Assembly: GCF_000427825.1 (NCBI RefSeq)
Contig: NZ_KE386593.1
Coordinates: 155,246 to 219,245, forward strand
DNA from: Thermocrispum municipale DSM 44069
GTDB lineage: Bacteria > Actinomycetota > Actinomycetes > Mycobacteriales > Pseudonocardiaceae
Length of the DNA: 64,000 nt
Direction: 5' to 3'
Shown here: positions 7,801 to 16,494 of the stretch, in pieces
Layout of the letters: each line of letters opens with the position of its first letter
How positions within the stretch are numbered: the stretch's first letter is position 1
Notes under the pieces: generated by a model
Told to the model about the DNA's origin: nothing
Databases searched by the model: none
What the model saw: the letters and a program-made list of their open reading frames with translations, nothing else
Translations under genes and position numbers: made by a program

Positions 7801-9795
7801 ATGCCCACTGACTCGATTTGGCTGTTCACAGCCTCCGTAGTCGCCTACTTCGTCGTCCTGCTGGTCCCCGGTCTGGCCGTCGGCCTGGCGGCCGGTCTGC
7901 GCGGCTGGACGCTGGCCGGGCTGGCACCGCTGTTCGGCTACACGGTGCACGGGCTCACCGGGCCGTGGCTGTCCGGGCTGGGCTTCGCGTACACGCTGTG
8001 GTCGGCGCTCATCGCCACGGCGCTGTTCGCCGCGGTGGTCTACGCAATCCGCCGCTACGTCGAGAACCGCTGGCCGGAGCGAGAACGTCCCCAACAGGGC
8101 CTGCTGCCGAACTGGGGGCGTAACGCGCACCTCGGCGTCATCCTGTGCATCGGGATCGCGTTCGTCGTCTCCTCCGTCGTGTTGATCGCCGCCGCCGAAG
8201 GCGAGCTGGACGCGATCCCGCAGCGGTGGGACCCGGTCTTCCACGCCAACGGCATCCGCTACATCGCCGAGACGGGCGACGGCGGCCTGTACGGCGTCAG
8301 CAGCGTCAACCGCTACGGGCCGGAGGGCTCGCAGTTCTACCCCAACGCCTATCACCTGGCGGGCTCACTGGTGTACATGATCACCGGCGCGACCGTACCG
8401 ACGGTGATCAACGCGATGACGCTGCCGATCGCCGGACTGTTCGGGCTGAGCATGGCCGCGCTGGTGCGCGAGTGCGGCGGCCGCTCGGTGCTCGCCGGGG
8501 CGGCTGCGCTGACCGCTGCAGCGGTCAACAGCGGCGTCTACGAGTCGATCTCCAACGGGCTGGTGCCGTTCGCGTTGTCCACGGCGTTCACTCCGCTGGC
8601 GCCGATGATCATGCACCGATATCTGGTCCGGCCGAACGTCACCAACGGAATGGTGTTGGTGCTGGCCGCCGCCGGGTTGCTGGTGGTGCACTCGTCGGCG
8701 CTGTTCGCCGGCCTGCTGTTCGCGGTGCCGATGCTGATCCACCGGTGGTGGACGGAAAGCTCCACGATCGGCAAGGACATCAAGCACCTGCTGCCGATCG
8801 CCGTCGCCGGGGGCGCGCTGACGATCCTGCAGCTGCTCGGCGCGCTGGACCAGGCCGCGGGCGCCTACGGTTACCGCCCGTGGAACTCGGCCAAACCGAT
8901 CCGCGAGGCGCTGTGGCATCTGTTCATGTTCCAGCACACCGCGCCGTACCCGCAGTACGTGCTGGTGGCGTTCCTGGTGATCGGTGTGCTGACCTACCGG
9001 CGGTTGAACGGTTTGCGGTGGATGACCGGCGCCGCCCTCATCTTCGGCACGTTCTGGATGCTGGTCGCCTGCTGGGGCGGGCTGAGCTGGGTGATCGTGT
9101 TGTCCCGGCCGTGGTGGAACGACCACTTCCGGATGATCGCGCTGGCGATGATCCCGTTCAGCCTGCTGGTCGCGCACGGCATGGCGGAGACCCAACGCTG
9201 GCTGGCCAAGGTGGCCACCGAGCGGCTCCCGGGCTTCACCAAGCGCCGCAGCGCGGTCCGGGTCGGGTCGGCGGCCGCCGTGGTGGTGGTCATCGGGGTG
9301 GCCAGCCTCGGTTTCTACGCGCCGCTGAACAAGGAGGTCGTGGCGCACGCCTATCACAAGAGCAAGCGTGACCGGGCGGGCGAGATGGGCCAGATCGCCG
9401 TCACGCCGCTGGAGGAGAAGGCCATGTACAAGATGGCCGAGATCGCCGAGCCCGGCGAGCGGGTGATGAACGACCGTAACGACGGCTCGGTGTGGCTGTA
9501 CGCGCTCACCGGGGTGAAGTCGGTCGCCGCGCACTACGACGACAACGTGCCGCCGAAGGATGCCGCGCTGCTGGCCGATCACTTCCGCGAGTACCCGACG
9601 AATCCGGAGGTGCGCGCGGCGGTGAAGCGGCTGAACATCAAGCACGTGTTCGTCGGCGACGGGTCCCGGTATCCGCTGGTCAAGCCGGATCTCGGGCTTG
9701 TCGGGTTGGATAAGGCCGATTGGGTGCGGGTGGTCTACCGCAACCCGGACGCCACCATCTACGAGATCGACCCGAAGAAGTTGCCGTCGGACTGA
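7801..9795 (+). CDS. DUF6541-type polytopic membrane protein, copy 1 (candidate GT-C glycosyltransferase)
   Basis: A 664-residue protein with about 12-13 membrane helices in the first 500 residues and a soluble tail. Strong blocks shared by the three copies in this window are FHANGIRYIAETGDG, YPNAYHLAGSLVY, VHSSALF, RPWWND..RMIAL and VMNDRNDGSVWLYAL. Size, topology and position next to the DPA genes suggest a lipid-sugar-dependent GT-C enzyme, but no AftB/Emb signature is recognised, so function is inferred. Start ATG 7801; GAGGA lies 17 bases before it. Its TGA overlaps the ATG of copy 2 (TGATG), indicating translational coupling. Confidence 0.75.
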   Translation: MPTDSIWLFTASVVAYFVVLLVPGLAVGLAAGLRGWTLAGLAPLFGYTVHGLTGPWLSGLGFAYTLWSALIATALFAAVVYAIRRYVENRWPERERPQQGLLPNWGRNAHLGVILCIGIAFVVSSVVLIAAAEGELDAIPQRWDPVFHANGIRYIAETGDGGLYGVSSVNRYGPEGSQFYPNAYHLAGSLVYMITGATVPTVINAMTLPIAGLFGLSMAALVRECGGRSVLAGAAALTAAAVNSGVYESISNGLVPFALSTAFTPLAPMIMHRYLVRPNVTNGMVLVLAAAGLLVVHSSALFAGLLFAVPMLIHRWWTESSTIGKDIKHLLPIAVAGGALTILQLLGALDQAAGAYGYRPWNSAKPIREALWHLFMFQHTAPYPQYVLVAFLVIGVLTYRRLNGLRWMTGAALIFGTFWMLVACWGGLSWVIVLSRPWWNDHFRMIALAMIPFSLLVAHGMAETQRWLAKVATERLPGFTKRRSAVRVGSAAAVVVVIGVASLGFYAPLNKEVVAHAYHKSKRDRAGEMGQIAVTPLEEKAMYKMAEIAEPGERVMNDRNDGSVWLYALTGVKSVAAHYDDNVPPKDAALLADHFREYPTNPEVRAAVKRLNIKHVFVGDGSRYPLVKPDLGLVGLDKADWVRVVYRNPDATIYEIDPKKLPSD

Positions 9796-11702
9796 TGCCT
9801 GCAGAACCCGTCTGGCTCAGTGCCGCCGCGGTGGTGACCTACCTCGCCGTGTTGGCCGTGCCGGGCGCGGCGATCGGCCTGGTGTGCCGGCTGCGCGGCT
9901 GGATTCTGGTGGCCGTCTCACCGCTGCTCGGCTATGCCGTGCTCGGCGTGGCGGGGCCCTGGCTGCATTTGATCGGGCTGCCGTTCACCCTGCTCACCGC
10001 CCTCGCATCCGCCGTCGTGGCCGTGGGCCTGACCGCTGTCGTGGTCAGACTGTCCGGCCGCCCGGGCCCGGTTGAGGAACCACGGTGGAGCAGACGCGGC
10101 ACTGTGGCGGTGGCCTGGTGCGTGGGCCTGGCGTTCGTGTTGTCGATCGTCGTGGTGGTGCTGGCCACGCGCGGCGAGCTGAACGCGGTGCTGCAGCGGT
10201 GGGATCCGGTCTTCCACGCCAACGGCATCCGCTACATCGCCGAGACCGGCGACGGCGGCCTCTACGGCGTCAGCAGCGTCAACCGCTACGGGCCGGAAGG
10301 CTCGCAGTTCTACCCCAACGCCTATCACCTGGCGGGCTCACTGGTGTACCTGATCACCGGCGGCTCGGTGCCGTTGGTCATGACCGCGATGGTCATGCCG
10401 CTGGGCGGGATCTTCGCATTGAGCATGGCCGCGCTGGTGCGCGAGTGCGGTGGTCGGGCGGTGCTGGCCGGGAGCACCGCCGTCGTGTCCGCGGTCGCCG
10501 CCAGCGGCGTCTACGAGTCGATCTCCAACGGCCTGCTGCCGTTCGCCCTGTCGGTCGCGCTGACACCGCTGGGGCCGCTCGCCGTGCTGCGTTTCGTCAA
10601 CCGACCCGGTGCGGACACCGGTGTCGTCCTCGGCCTGGTGTGCGCGGGCATGCTGGCGGTGCACTCCAGTGCCCTGTTCGCCATCGTGCTGCTGTCTTTG
10701 CCGCTGTTGGTGCACCGTTGGTGGAAGCAGCGCGGCACCGCGTGGCCGGACATCAAGCGGCTGCTGATCGTGGCCGTCCCGACGATTCTGCTCACCGCCC
10801 CGCACCTGCTCGGCGCGCTCGACCAAGCATCCGGCTCGTACGGTTACCGGCCGTGGGCGTCGGCGCAGCCGGTGTGGGGCGCGCTGTACAACCTGCTGGC
10901 CTTCCAGCACGCGCGGCCCGAGCCGCAGCTGGCGCTCACCGTGCTGGTGGTTCTCGGGTTGATCGGCTACCGCCGGTTGGGGGCGCTGCGGTGGATCGGC
11001 GGCGCCGCGCTGCTGTTCGGGGTGTTCTGGCTGCTGGTGGCCAGCTTCGGCGGGGTCGACTGGGTCGCGGCCATCTCCCGCCCGTGGTGGAACGACCGGC
11101 CACGGATGATCGCGCTCGCCGTGCTGCCGCTGTGCATCATCGCCGGACACGGGCTCACGGTGGTCTACGACTGGTTCCGGCAACGGCTGTCTACGCGCCA
11201 CTCGGTCGTCGTCGTGGCGGCCCTGTTCGCGGCGGCCAGCCTCGCGCTCGGCGTCCCCGGCAACGCGGCGACAGCCGGGCGCCTGTACAACAACGGCCCT
11301 GGCGACACTCGGGCCACGCTGGCGGTCAGCGACGGTGAGGTCGAGGCCATGCGGGTGCTGGCGAAACTGGCCCGGCCGGACGAACGCGTGATGAACGACC
11401 GCAACGACGGGTCGGTGTGGCTGTACGCGCTGACCGGCGTGAAATCGGTGGCGGCGCACTACGACGAGAACGTGCCGCCGAAGGACGCGGCCTACCTCGA
11501 GCAACACTTCCCGGAGTACCGCACCGACCCCGAAGTGCGCGCGGCCGTCAAGCGTCTGAACATCCGGCACGTCTTCGTCGGCGACGGCTCGCGGTTCCCG
11601 CGCGTGCTGCCCGATCCGGGCACGAAGGGCCTGGAGAACGCGGACTTCGTGCGCCCGGTCTACCGCAACCAGGACGCGGTCATTTACGAGCTGACGCCGT
11701 AA
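9795..11702 (+). CDS. DUF6541-type polytopic membrane protein, copy 2 (candidate GT-C glycosyltransferase)
   Basis: A tandem paralogue of the preceding gene (635 residues), starting inside its stop codon. It has the same topology and the same blocks: FHANGIRYIAETGDG, YPNAYHLAGS, VHSSALF, RPWWNDRPRMIAL and NDRNDGSVWLYALTGVK. Most of the gene has diverged from copy 1, yet one ~150-bp block (10206-10360 against 8235-8389) differs at only about four positions, which suggests recent gene conversion. The N-terminal MPAEPVWLSAAAVVTYL is a membrane anchor, not a cleaved signal. The pair likely forms one unit working on the same lipid-linked sugar. The substrate is unknown. Confidence 0.75.
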   Translation: MPAEPVWLSAAAVVTYLAVLAVPGAAIGLVCRLRGWILVAVSPLLGYAVLGVAGPWLHLIGLPFTLLTALASAVVAVGLTAVVVRLSGRPGPVEEPRWSRRGTVAVAWCVGLAFVLSIVVVVLATRGELNAVLQRWDPVFHANGIRYIAETGDGGLYGVSSVNRYGPEGSQFYPNAYHLAGSLVYLITGGSVPLVMTAMVMPLGGIFALSMAALVRECGGRAVLAGSTAVVSAVAASGVYESISNGLLPFALSVALTPLGPLAVLRFVNRPGADTGVVLGLVCAGMLAVHSSALFAIVLLSLPLLVHRWWKQRGTAWPDIKRLLIVAVPTILLTAPHLLGALDQASGSYGYRPWASAQPVWGALYNLLAFQHARPEPQLALTVLVVLGLIGYRRLGALRWIGGAALLFGVFWLLVASFGGVDWVAAISRPWWNDRPRMIALAVLPLCIIAGHGLTVVYDWFRQRLSTRHSVVVVAALFAAASLALGVPGNAATAGRLYNNGPGDTRATLAVSDGEVEAMRVLAKLARPDERVMNDRNDGSVWLYALTGVKSVAAHYDENVPPKDAAYLEQHFPEYRTDPEVRAAVKRLNIRHVFVGDGSRFPRVLPDPGTKGLENADFVRPVYRNQDAVIYELTP

Positions 11703-11705
11703 CGC

Positions 11706-12587
11706 TCAGACGACGCGCAAGTGGCCGATGACGGCCGTGGCGAAGTCGTCCGGATGCGTCATGTGCGCGGCGTGGCCCGCGCCGGGAAGCCGGACCGTAC
11801 GGAGGAACGGCAGCCGCTCGGCCAGCTCGTCGGCGACCATCTGGTGCAGTTGCTGGCTTTCCTCGCCGACCAGCTGGGTCAGCGGGAAACGCGCCCACGC
11901 CAGCGTGGTGATGTCCACGCCGTAGCTGCCCGGGTCGTGGTGCTGGTCCAGCCACACCGTGGCGTTGGAGATCATCGTGGCCCGGCGCTCCCGGTCGAAC
12001 AGTTGGTGCCACGCGCCCTTGCCGTAGCCGATCTTCTCCGCGTACACCCGGGCGCCGCCCGCGAAGTCCCCGCCACGGATCAGGCCCGCGGCGTGCCCGA
12101 GCCATACCGAGTACTCCGCGAACAGCACCTTGGCGATCGGGTTGTCGTGCAACAGCTCGAACAACGGGGGCTCGTGCACCGCGAGGCTGCGTACCGCCTC
12201 CCGGCGCATGGTGGCGGCGAGCATGGCGACCGAGCCGCCGTAGCCGTGTCCGACCAGGTGCACCGGCCCGCCGGCCACCTTGTCGATCAGCGCGAGCAGG
12301 TCCTCGGCGTCGGCCTGCACCCCGACCCTGCCCCGCGGGCTGGTGCTCAGACTGTGGCCGCGGCGGTCGTAACTGATGACATCGGCATGCTGGGTGAGCA
12401 TGGGCAGGACGGGTGTCCATCCGTTGTGGTCGTCGAACGAGCCGTGCACCAGCACCAGCGGCTCGCCGCGACCGCTGCGCCACCAGCGCAGCACGGCGCC
12501 GTCGGTCCGTTCCAGCGTGCCGGACACCTGGGCCCGCAGCCGGTTGTCGTGCATCCTGCTCTCCCGCGCCGTGCTCATGTTGTTCAC
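11706..12587 (-). CDS. Alpha/beta-hydrolase-fold protein lacking the nucleophile serine
   Basis: A 293-residue protein with the fold's oxyanion strand VLVHGSFDDHNGW (46-57), the turn DRRGHSLS, and a C-terminal histidine in LPGAGHAAHM. The nucleophile elbow, normally GHSxGG, reads GHGYGG at 113-118: Gly115 replaces the catalytic serine (codon GGC). It is therefore probably not an esterase unless the next serine (119) takes over; binding, cofactor-free oxygenase-like or degenerate functions are alternatives. The GTG start lies in the TGA of the upstream oxidoreductase (GTGA), so the two are coupled; an ATG lies 9 bases further in. Confidence 0.8.
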   Translation of the reverse strand: MNNMSTARESRMHDNRLRAQVSGTLERTDGAVLRWWRSGRGEPLVLVHGSFDDHNGWTPVLPMLTQHADVISYDRRGHSLSTSPRGRVGVQADAEDLLALIDKVAGGPVHLVGHGYGGSVAMLAATMRREAVRSLAVHEPPLFELLHDNPIAKVLFAEYSVWLGHAAGLIRGGDFAGGARVYAEKIGYGKGAWHQLFDRERRATMISNATVWLDQHHDPGSYGVDITTLAWARFPLTQLVGEESQQLHQMVADELAERLPFLRTVRLPGAGHAAHMTHPDDFATAVIGHLRVV

Positions 12588-13483
12588 AACTGCTTGACCT
12601 CCGCCAATGCCACATCCGCGACGCGCTCCAGCACGGCCTCAGAACCGGCGTAGGGCTCTTCGGCACGTGGCCAGTGCACGACGATGTCGGTGAACCCCAG
12701 CTTGCTTGCGCGGCGCGCCGCCTCGGTGAACGTCTCGACCGACGACAGCGCAGAGGTCGGGCCACTGTCCAGCATCAACAAGCGCGCGGCCGCGTCCGGT
12801 TCCCGGCCTGCCGCCGCGAGCGCCTCGGTGAACTGTTCGGACAGTGTGGCGACACCGCGCCACCACGACTCTTGGTCATCTCCCCCCTTGCCGGTGGTGA
12901 TCCAGCCCTGGCCGAACCGGGCGGCCAGCGCCAGCGATCGCGGGCCGTTGGCCGCCAGCGCGAACGGCACCCGCGGGTGTTGCACGCTGCCCGGCCGGTT
13001 CCGGGCCGCGTTCACTGTGTAGTACTTCCCCCGGTAGTCGAACTTGTCCGTGGTGAGAAGCCCGTCCAAAACTTCGACGAACTCTGCGTATTGCGTGGCC
13101 ATGTCGGCCTTGCTGCGTTCCGGTTCGCCGATGGTGTCCCGGTCACGCAGGCCCCCGCTGTCCACCCCGGCGCCGAGGCCGGCGATCAACCGGCCGTCGG
13201 AAATGTCGTCCAGGGTGATCAGCTCGCGCATGAACGGCACCGGATGCCGGTAGCTCGGCGCGGCGACCATCGTGCCCAACTTGATCGTGCTGGTGACCAT
13301 GGCGGCCGCGGTCAACGTCGGGATCGCCGAGAACCACGGGCCGTCCGCCAGATTGCGCCACGCCAGGTGGTCGTAGGTCCACGCATGGTCGAATCCGAGC
13401 TCTTCCGCGTGCCGCCATTTGGGCTCGCCGGACCACCACCGGTCCTCGGTCAAGATCACGATGCCGACACGCACGCGAAGCAC
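12584..13483 (-). CDS. LLM-class F420-dependent oxidoreductase
   Basis: A 299-residue luciferase-like monooxygenase-family protein. The N-terminus VRVGIVILTEDRW is the first barrel strand; GFDHAWTYDHL, IKLGTMVAAPSYRHP and SDGRLIAGLGAGVDSGG are typical of actinobacterial F420-dependent members. GQGWITTG lies before the last helices. It probably reduces or oxidises a small organic substrate with coenzyme F420 in the cytoplasm; the substrate is unknown. Start GTG at 13483. It is the first gene of a two-gene unit with the nucleophile-less hydrolase-fold protein, so that partner may act on the same compound. Confidence 0.85.
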   Translation of the reverse strand: MLRVRVGIVILTEDRWWSGEPKWRHAEELGFDHAWTYDHLAWRNLADGPWFSAIPTLTAAAMVTSTIKLGTMVAAPSYRHPVPFMRELITLDDISDGRLIAGLGAGVDSGGLRDRDTIGEPERSKADMATQYAEFVEVLDGLLTTDKFDYRGKYYTVNAARNRPGSVQHPRVPFALAANGPRSLALAARFGQGWITTGKGGDDQESWWRGVATLSEQFTEALAAAGREPDAAARLLMLDSGPTSALSSVETFTEAARRASKLGFTDIVVHWPRAEEPYAGSEAVLERVADVALAEVKQL

Positions 13484-13590
13484 CGTATCGCCTTAACCCC
13501 GCAGGGTGATAGGCCCCATACTGATTGGTAACGAATTACTGCACCCGGCCTACAACCAACGTGCCCATGAAGGCGTAGCACACTGGGTGC

Positions 13591-14400
13591 GTGGACAAAC
13601 CGCACTTGATTGCCTCCGATGTGGACGGCACGCTGCTCACCCCGATGGAACGCATGAGCGCGCGGACCGCCTCCGTGATCCGCCGCGCCGTGGACGACGA
13701 CGTGCCGTTCGTACTGGTCACCGGACGCCCTCCGCGATGGATCCCGCCGGTGGCCAGGATGGCCGAGCTCACCGGGTACGCGGTGTGCGCCAACGGTGCG
13801 GTGATCTACGACGTGGGTACCGGCCAGGTGGTGTCGGCGCACGGCCTCGAGCCGGTGCAGCTGCACGACCTGGCGGACGCGATGTCGCAGGCGCTGCCGG
13901 GCGCGCGGCTGGCGTCCGAGCGCGTGGCGACCGGGGACGGCGACGGGCCGCCGCAGTACGTCTGTGAGTCGGAGTTCCGCAATCCGTGGGGTGACGGCGA
14001 CGCGTTGCATGCCACCCGCGCCGAGGTACTGGGCAGGCCGGCGATCAAGCTGCTGGTGAGTGATCCGCGGATGACGTCGGACGAGATGGCCGCGGCGGCC
14101 AACGAACTGATCGGGGACCAGTTCGCGGTGACCTACTCGAGCAACTCCGGTCTGATCGAGATCGCGGCCAAGACGGTGACGAAGGCGACCGGACTGGCCG
14201 AGGTCGCCGAGCGCCTGGACGTGGCCCAGGAGAAGGTGATCGCGTTCGGGGACATGCCCAACGACGTGGAGATGCTGGACTGGGCGGGCACCGGGGTGGC
14301 CATGGCGAACGCACACCCCGAGGTGCTGAAGGTGGCCGACGAAGTGACGGCCAGCAACGCCGAGGACGGCGTTGCGCAGGTCCTCGAGCGCTGGTTCTGA
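13591..14400 (+). CDS. HAD-superfamily Cof-type phosphatase
   Basis: A 269-residue haloacid-dehalogenase family hydrolase of the Cof/IIB type. Motif I is SDVDGT with nucleophile Asp10 and general acid Asp12; motif II is LVTGRPPRW; a lysine lies in RPAIKLLV; motif IV is GDMPNDVEML. The C2B cap lies between motifs II and III. Such enzymes dephosphorylate sugar phosphates, PLP or nucleotides; the substrate cannot be told. The GTG at 13591 has TAGCAC 9 bases upstream and no Shine-Dalgarno sequence, fitting a leaderless gene. A hairpin terminator follows the stop. Confidence 0.88.
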   Translation: MDKPHLIASDVDGTLLTPMERMSARTASVIRRAVDDDVPFVLVTGRPPRWIPPVARMAELTGYAVCANGAVIYDVGTGQVVSAHGLEPVQLHDLADAMSQALPGARLASERVATGDGDGPPQYVCESEFRNPWGDGDALHATRAEVLGRPAIKLLVSDPRMTSDEMAAAANELIGDQFAVTYSSNSGLIEIAAKTVTKATGLAEVAERLDVAQEKVIAFGDMPNDVEMLDWAGTGVAMANAHPEVLKVADEVTASNAEDGVAQVLERWF

Positions 14401-14404
14401 AGGC

Positions 14405-14429
14405 GGGACGGAGTCACCGGATCCGTCCC
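14405..14429 (+). terminator. Hairpin after HAD phosphatase gene
   Basis: GGGACGGA (14405-14412) and TCCGTCCC (14422-14429) form an 8-bp perfect stem with a 9-base loop, starting 4 bases after the stop codon. There is only a TT after the stem, as is usual in GC-rich actinomycetes. Confidence 0.6.
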
Positions 14430-14628
14430 TTGACCGCGGGCGGAGCGCCACCGGACTCGATGCCGGCGCGCAGGCCTGCCCTGGGCCGGAGAGCGGCCGG
14501 ACCCGTGTCCGGCACGCAGACTGGCCGGTGTGGCGCTACCGAACTGTCGCCGGCGCGAACGCCTCTCGGGCGGCGCAGCGCTGCCCGCCCCCGGCGCGAA
14601 GCGCCCGCCGACCGGTCCTGACCGCCCG

Positions 14629-15363
14629 TTACTTCCGCTTCTTGTCCAACTCCGCCGCCTCCTCCGGCGTGGGCGCCGTGCCACCCAGGTGCGCGGGCAG
14701 CCACCACGGATCCTCACCGGGCGCGGGCTGGTCCGGGTAGTCGGCCTGCGCCTTGTCCAGCAGTGCCTGCATCCGAACCCGCAGATCCTGGGTCAGGCTC
14801 TGGTAGTCGTCATCCTCGCGCGGGTGCAGCGGTGCGCCGGCCAGGATGGTGATCGGCACCCGGCGCTGGAACAGCTTCTTCGGCCTGCCCTTGGTCCACA
14901 ACCGCTGCGAACCCCACACCGCCATCGGAATCACCGGCACGCCCGCCTCGGCGGCCATCCGCACCGCACCGGTCTTGAGTTCCTTCACGGTGAACGACCG
15001 GCTGATCGTGGCCTCCGGGAACACCCCGACCAGTTCGCCGTCGTGCAGCGCCCGCACCGCTTCCCGATACGAGCCCGCGCCCGCGGCCCGGTCGACCGAG
15101 ATGTGCCGCATGCCGCGCATCAACGGCCCGGAGATGCGATGGTCGAACACCTCACGCTTGGCCATGAATCGCACCAGGCGCTTGACCGGCTGCGCGCCGA
15201 ACCCGCAGAAGATGAAGTCGAGATAGCTGACGTGCGTGCAGGCGATGACCGCGCCCCCGGTGGCCGGGATGTGCTCGGTTCCCCGGATGTCGAACTTGAG
15301 CCCGAGGGCTTTGAACGCTGCCTTGGCGGCCATGACCACCGGTGGGTAGACGAGTTCTGCCAT
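14629..15363 (-). CDS. 1-acyl-glycerol-3-phosphate-type acyltransferase
   Basis: A PlsC-family acyltransferase of 244 residues. The catalytic HX4D is H44-VSYL-D49, and the glycerophosphate-binding block is GVFPEATIS at 114-121 (FPEGT variant). The C-terminal tail is charged and ends in DKKRK. It likely acylates lysophosphatidate or another lysolipid at the inner membrane face. The start is ATG at 15363. The convergent HAD gene ends 229 bp away. A further tail from about residue 205 (GEDPWWLPAHLGGTAP) is seen in actinobacterial members. Confidence 0.88.
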   Translation of the reverse strand: MAELVYPPVVMAAKAAFKALGLKFDIRGTEHIPATGGAVIACTHVSYLDFIFCGFGAQPVKRLVRFMAKREVFDHRISGPLMRGMRHISVDRAAGAGSYREAVRALHDGELVGVFPEATISRSFTVKELKTGAVRMAAEAGVPVIPMAVWGSQRLWTKGRPKKLFQRRVPITILAGAPLHPREDDDYQSLTQDLRVRMQALLDKAQADYPDQPAPGEDPWWLPAHLGGTAPTPEEAAELDKKRK

Positions 15364-15452
15364 GTACGCAGGTTACGGCACCGTAGGTTGTGCGTGGGGT
15401 ATCCGCGACAAGGACCACCCCGACGCCCGAACATCGTGCCGCGAGTCCGCGG

Positions 15453-16262
15453 TCACGCGGCCGACGGCACCGCCACGAACTGCGACCGCACGGCGGGCGC
15501 GTAGCCGTCCCGGTGCCCGGCCACATTCGGGTGGTAGGACTCGAGAATCGGGTTCGACAGCCCGTTCACCCATTCCACGTCGTCGCACACCGCGTGACCG
15601 GTCCACGAACCGCGCACGTCGACGAACGTGAATCCGTGTGCCGATGCTCGGCCGCCGATCGTGCCCGCCAGCAAATCCGCGGTCTCGTTCAGCCGCTGCT
15701 GTTCCTCCGGGCTGATCCGTGCCAGCGCATTGCATTCCTCGCCGTTGAACAGCCGCGGATAACCGACCACGATCACCTTCGCATTCGGCGCCCGGTTCCG
15801 AATATCGGTGTACAAGCCGTCCAGCCGTCCCGGCAGCTCGTCGCGAATGATGCGGTTCGCCTCGTCGATGTCGCCCCAGCAGGTCCACGGCCACGGCCGC
15901 GCACAGGACGTGATCACGTCGGCGAAACCGGCGTCGTTGCCGCCGACCTGCACCGTCACCATCGTGGTCGACGAGCTGAGCCCGCCCAGCTGGCTTCCCC
16001 GCACGTCGGCGACCCGAGCTCCGGAGCACGAGGCGAACGTCAGCTGTGCGCCGGTCGACGCCGCGACGAGCACCGGATACGCCTTCGGCGACCGGTAACA
16101 CTCGCCGCTGTCCGAGTAATACTCGCGCGTCCCGACGCCGGAACTGTAGGAATCGCCCAACGCCACATAAGCGCCTGCCGCGTGCGCAGAACCAACGCCG
16201 ACAAAGGCAGCTGCCGCGGCGAACAGAACCACCACAACCGCACGGATCGATCTCCCGGCCAT
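15453..16262 (-). CDS. Secreted SGNH-type esterase/lipase
   Basis: A 269-residue exported hydrolase. The signal peptide is residues 1-28 (MAGRSIRAVVVVLF...GSAHA). Block I GDSYSSG gives catalytic Ser38, block III is QVGGNDAGF, and the C-terminal block SYHPNVAGH gives the catalytic His. Six cysteines would make three disulfides as in Streptomyces SGNH lipases/esterases. The ATG at 16262 is chosen since the signal peptide begins there and GGGAG lies 9 bases upstream; 37 further codons upstream look non-coding. It acts on esters outside the cell. It stands alone, divergent from the third DUF6541-type gene. Confidence 0.88.
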   Translation of the reverse strand: MAGRSIRAVVVVLFAAAAAFVGVGSAHAAGAYVALGDSYSSGVGTREYYSDSGECYRSPKAYPVLVAASTGAQLTFASCSGARVADVRGSQLGGLSSSTTMVTVQVGGNDAGFADVITSCARPWPWTCWGDIDEANRIIRDELPGRLDGLYTDIRNRAPNAKVIVVGYPRLFNGEECNALARISPEEQQRLNETADLLAGTIGGRASAHGFTFVDVRGSWTGHAVCDDVEWVNGLSNPILESYHPNVAGHRDGYAPAVRSQFVAVPSAA

Positions 16263-16494
16263 TCCCACCAGCTCCCTCGCCCGCGAGGAGCCGGTCAGCA
16301 GGAAACCGGGCTCCCCGTGCTGTTGTTCACTTGTCCGCGGACGAGAATCGCGCACCGCCCACCCGGCCGACAAGGTCCGAAATGGTGGTCATCCGGACCG
16401 GTGATTGCCAGATAGAAGGCATACGGCACACTGGTGATCATCTGGTCCCGGCGCCGCAAACCGCGCCGATCGTGCTCTGGGAAAACACGGCGCC

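Noticed and set aside
8365..9645. Long reverse frames opposite the DUF6541-type genes
   Set aside because: They are rich in His/Arg/Gln and have no membrane or domain pattern, as expected for antisense of GC-rich membrane genes.
7801..11702. AftB or Emb arabinosyltransferases
   Set aside because: Neighbourhood suggests it, but I recognise no AftB/Emb signature blocks; only a general GT-C-like layout.
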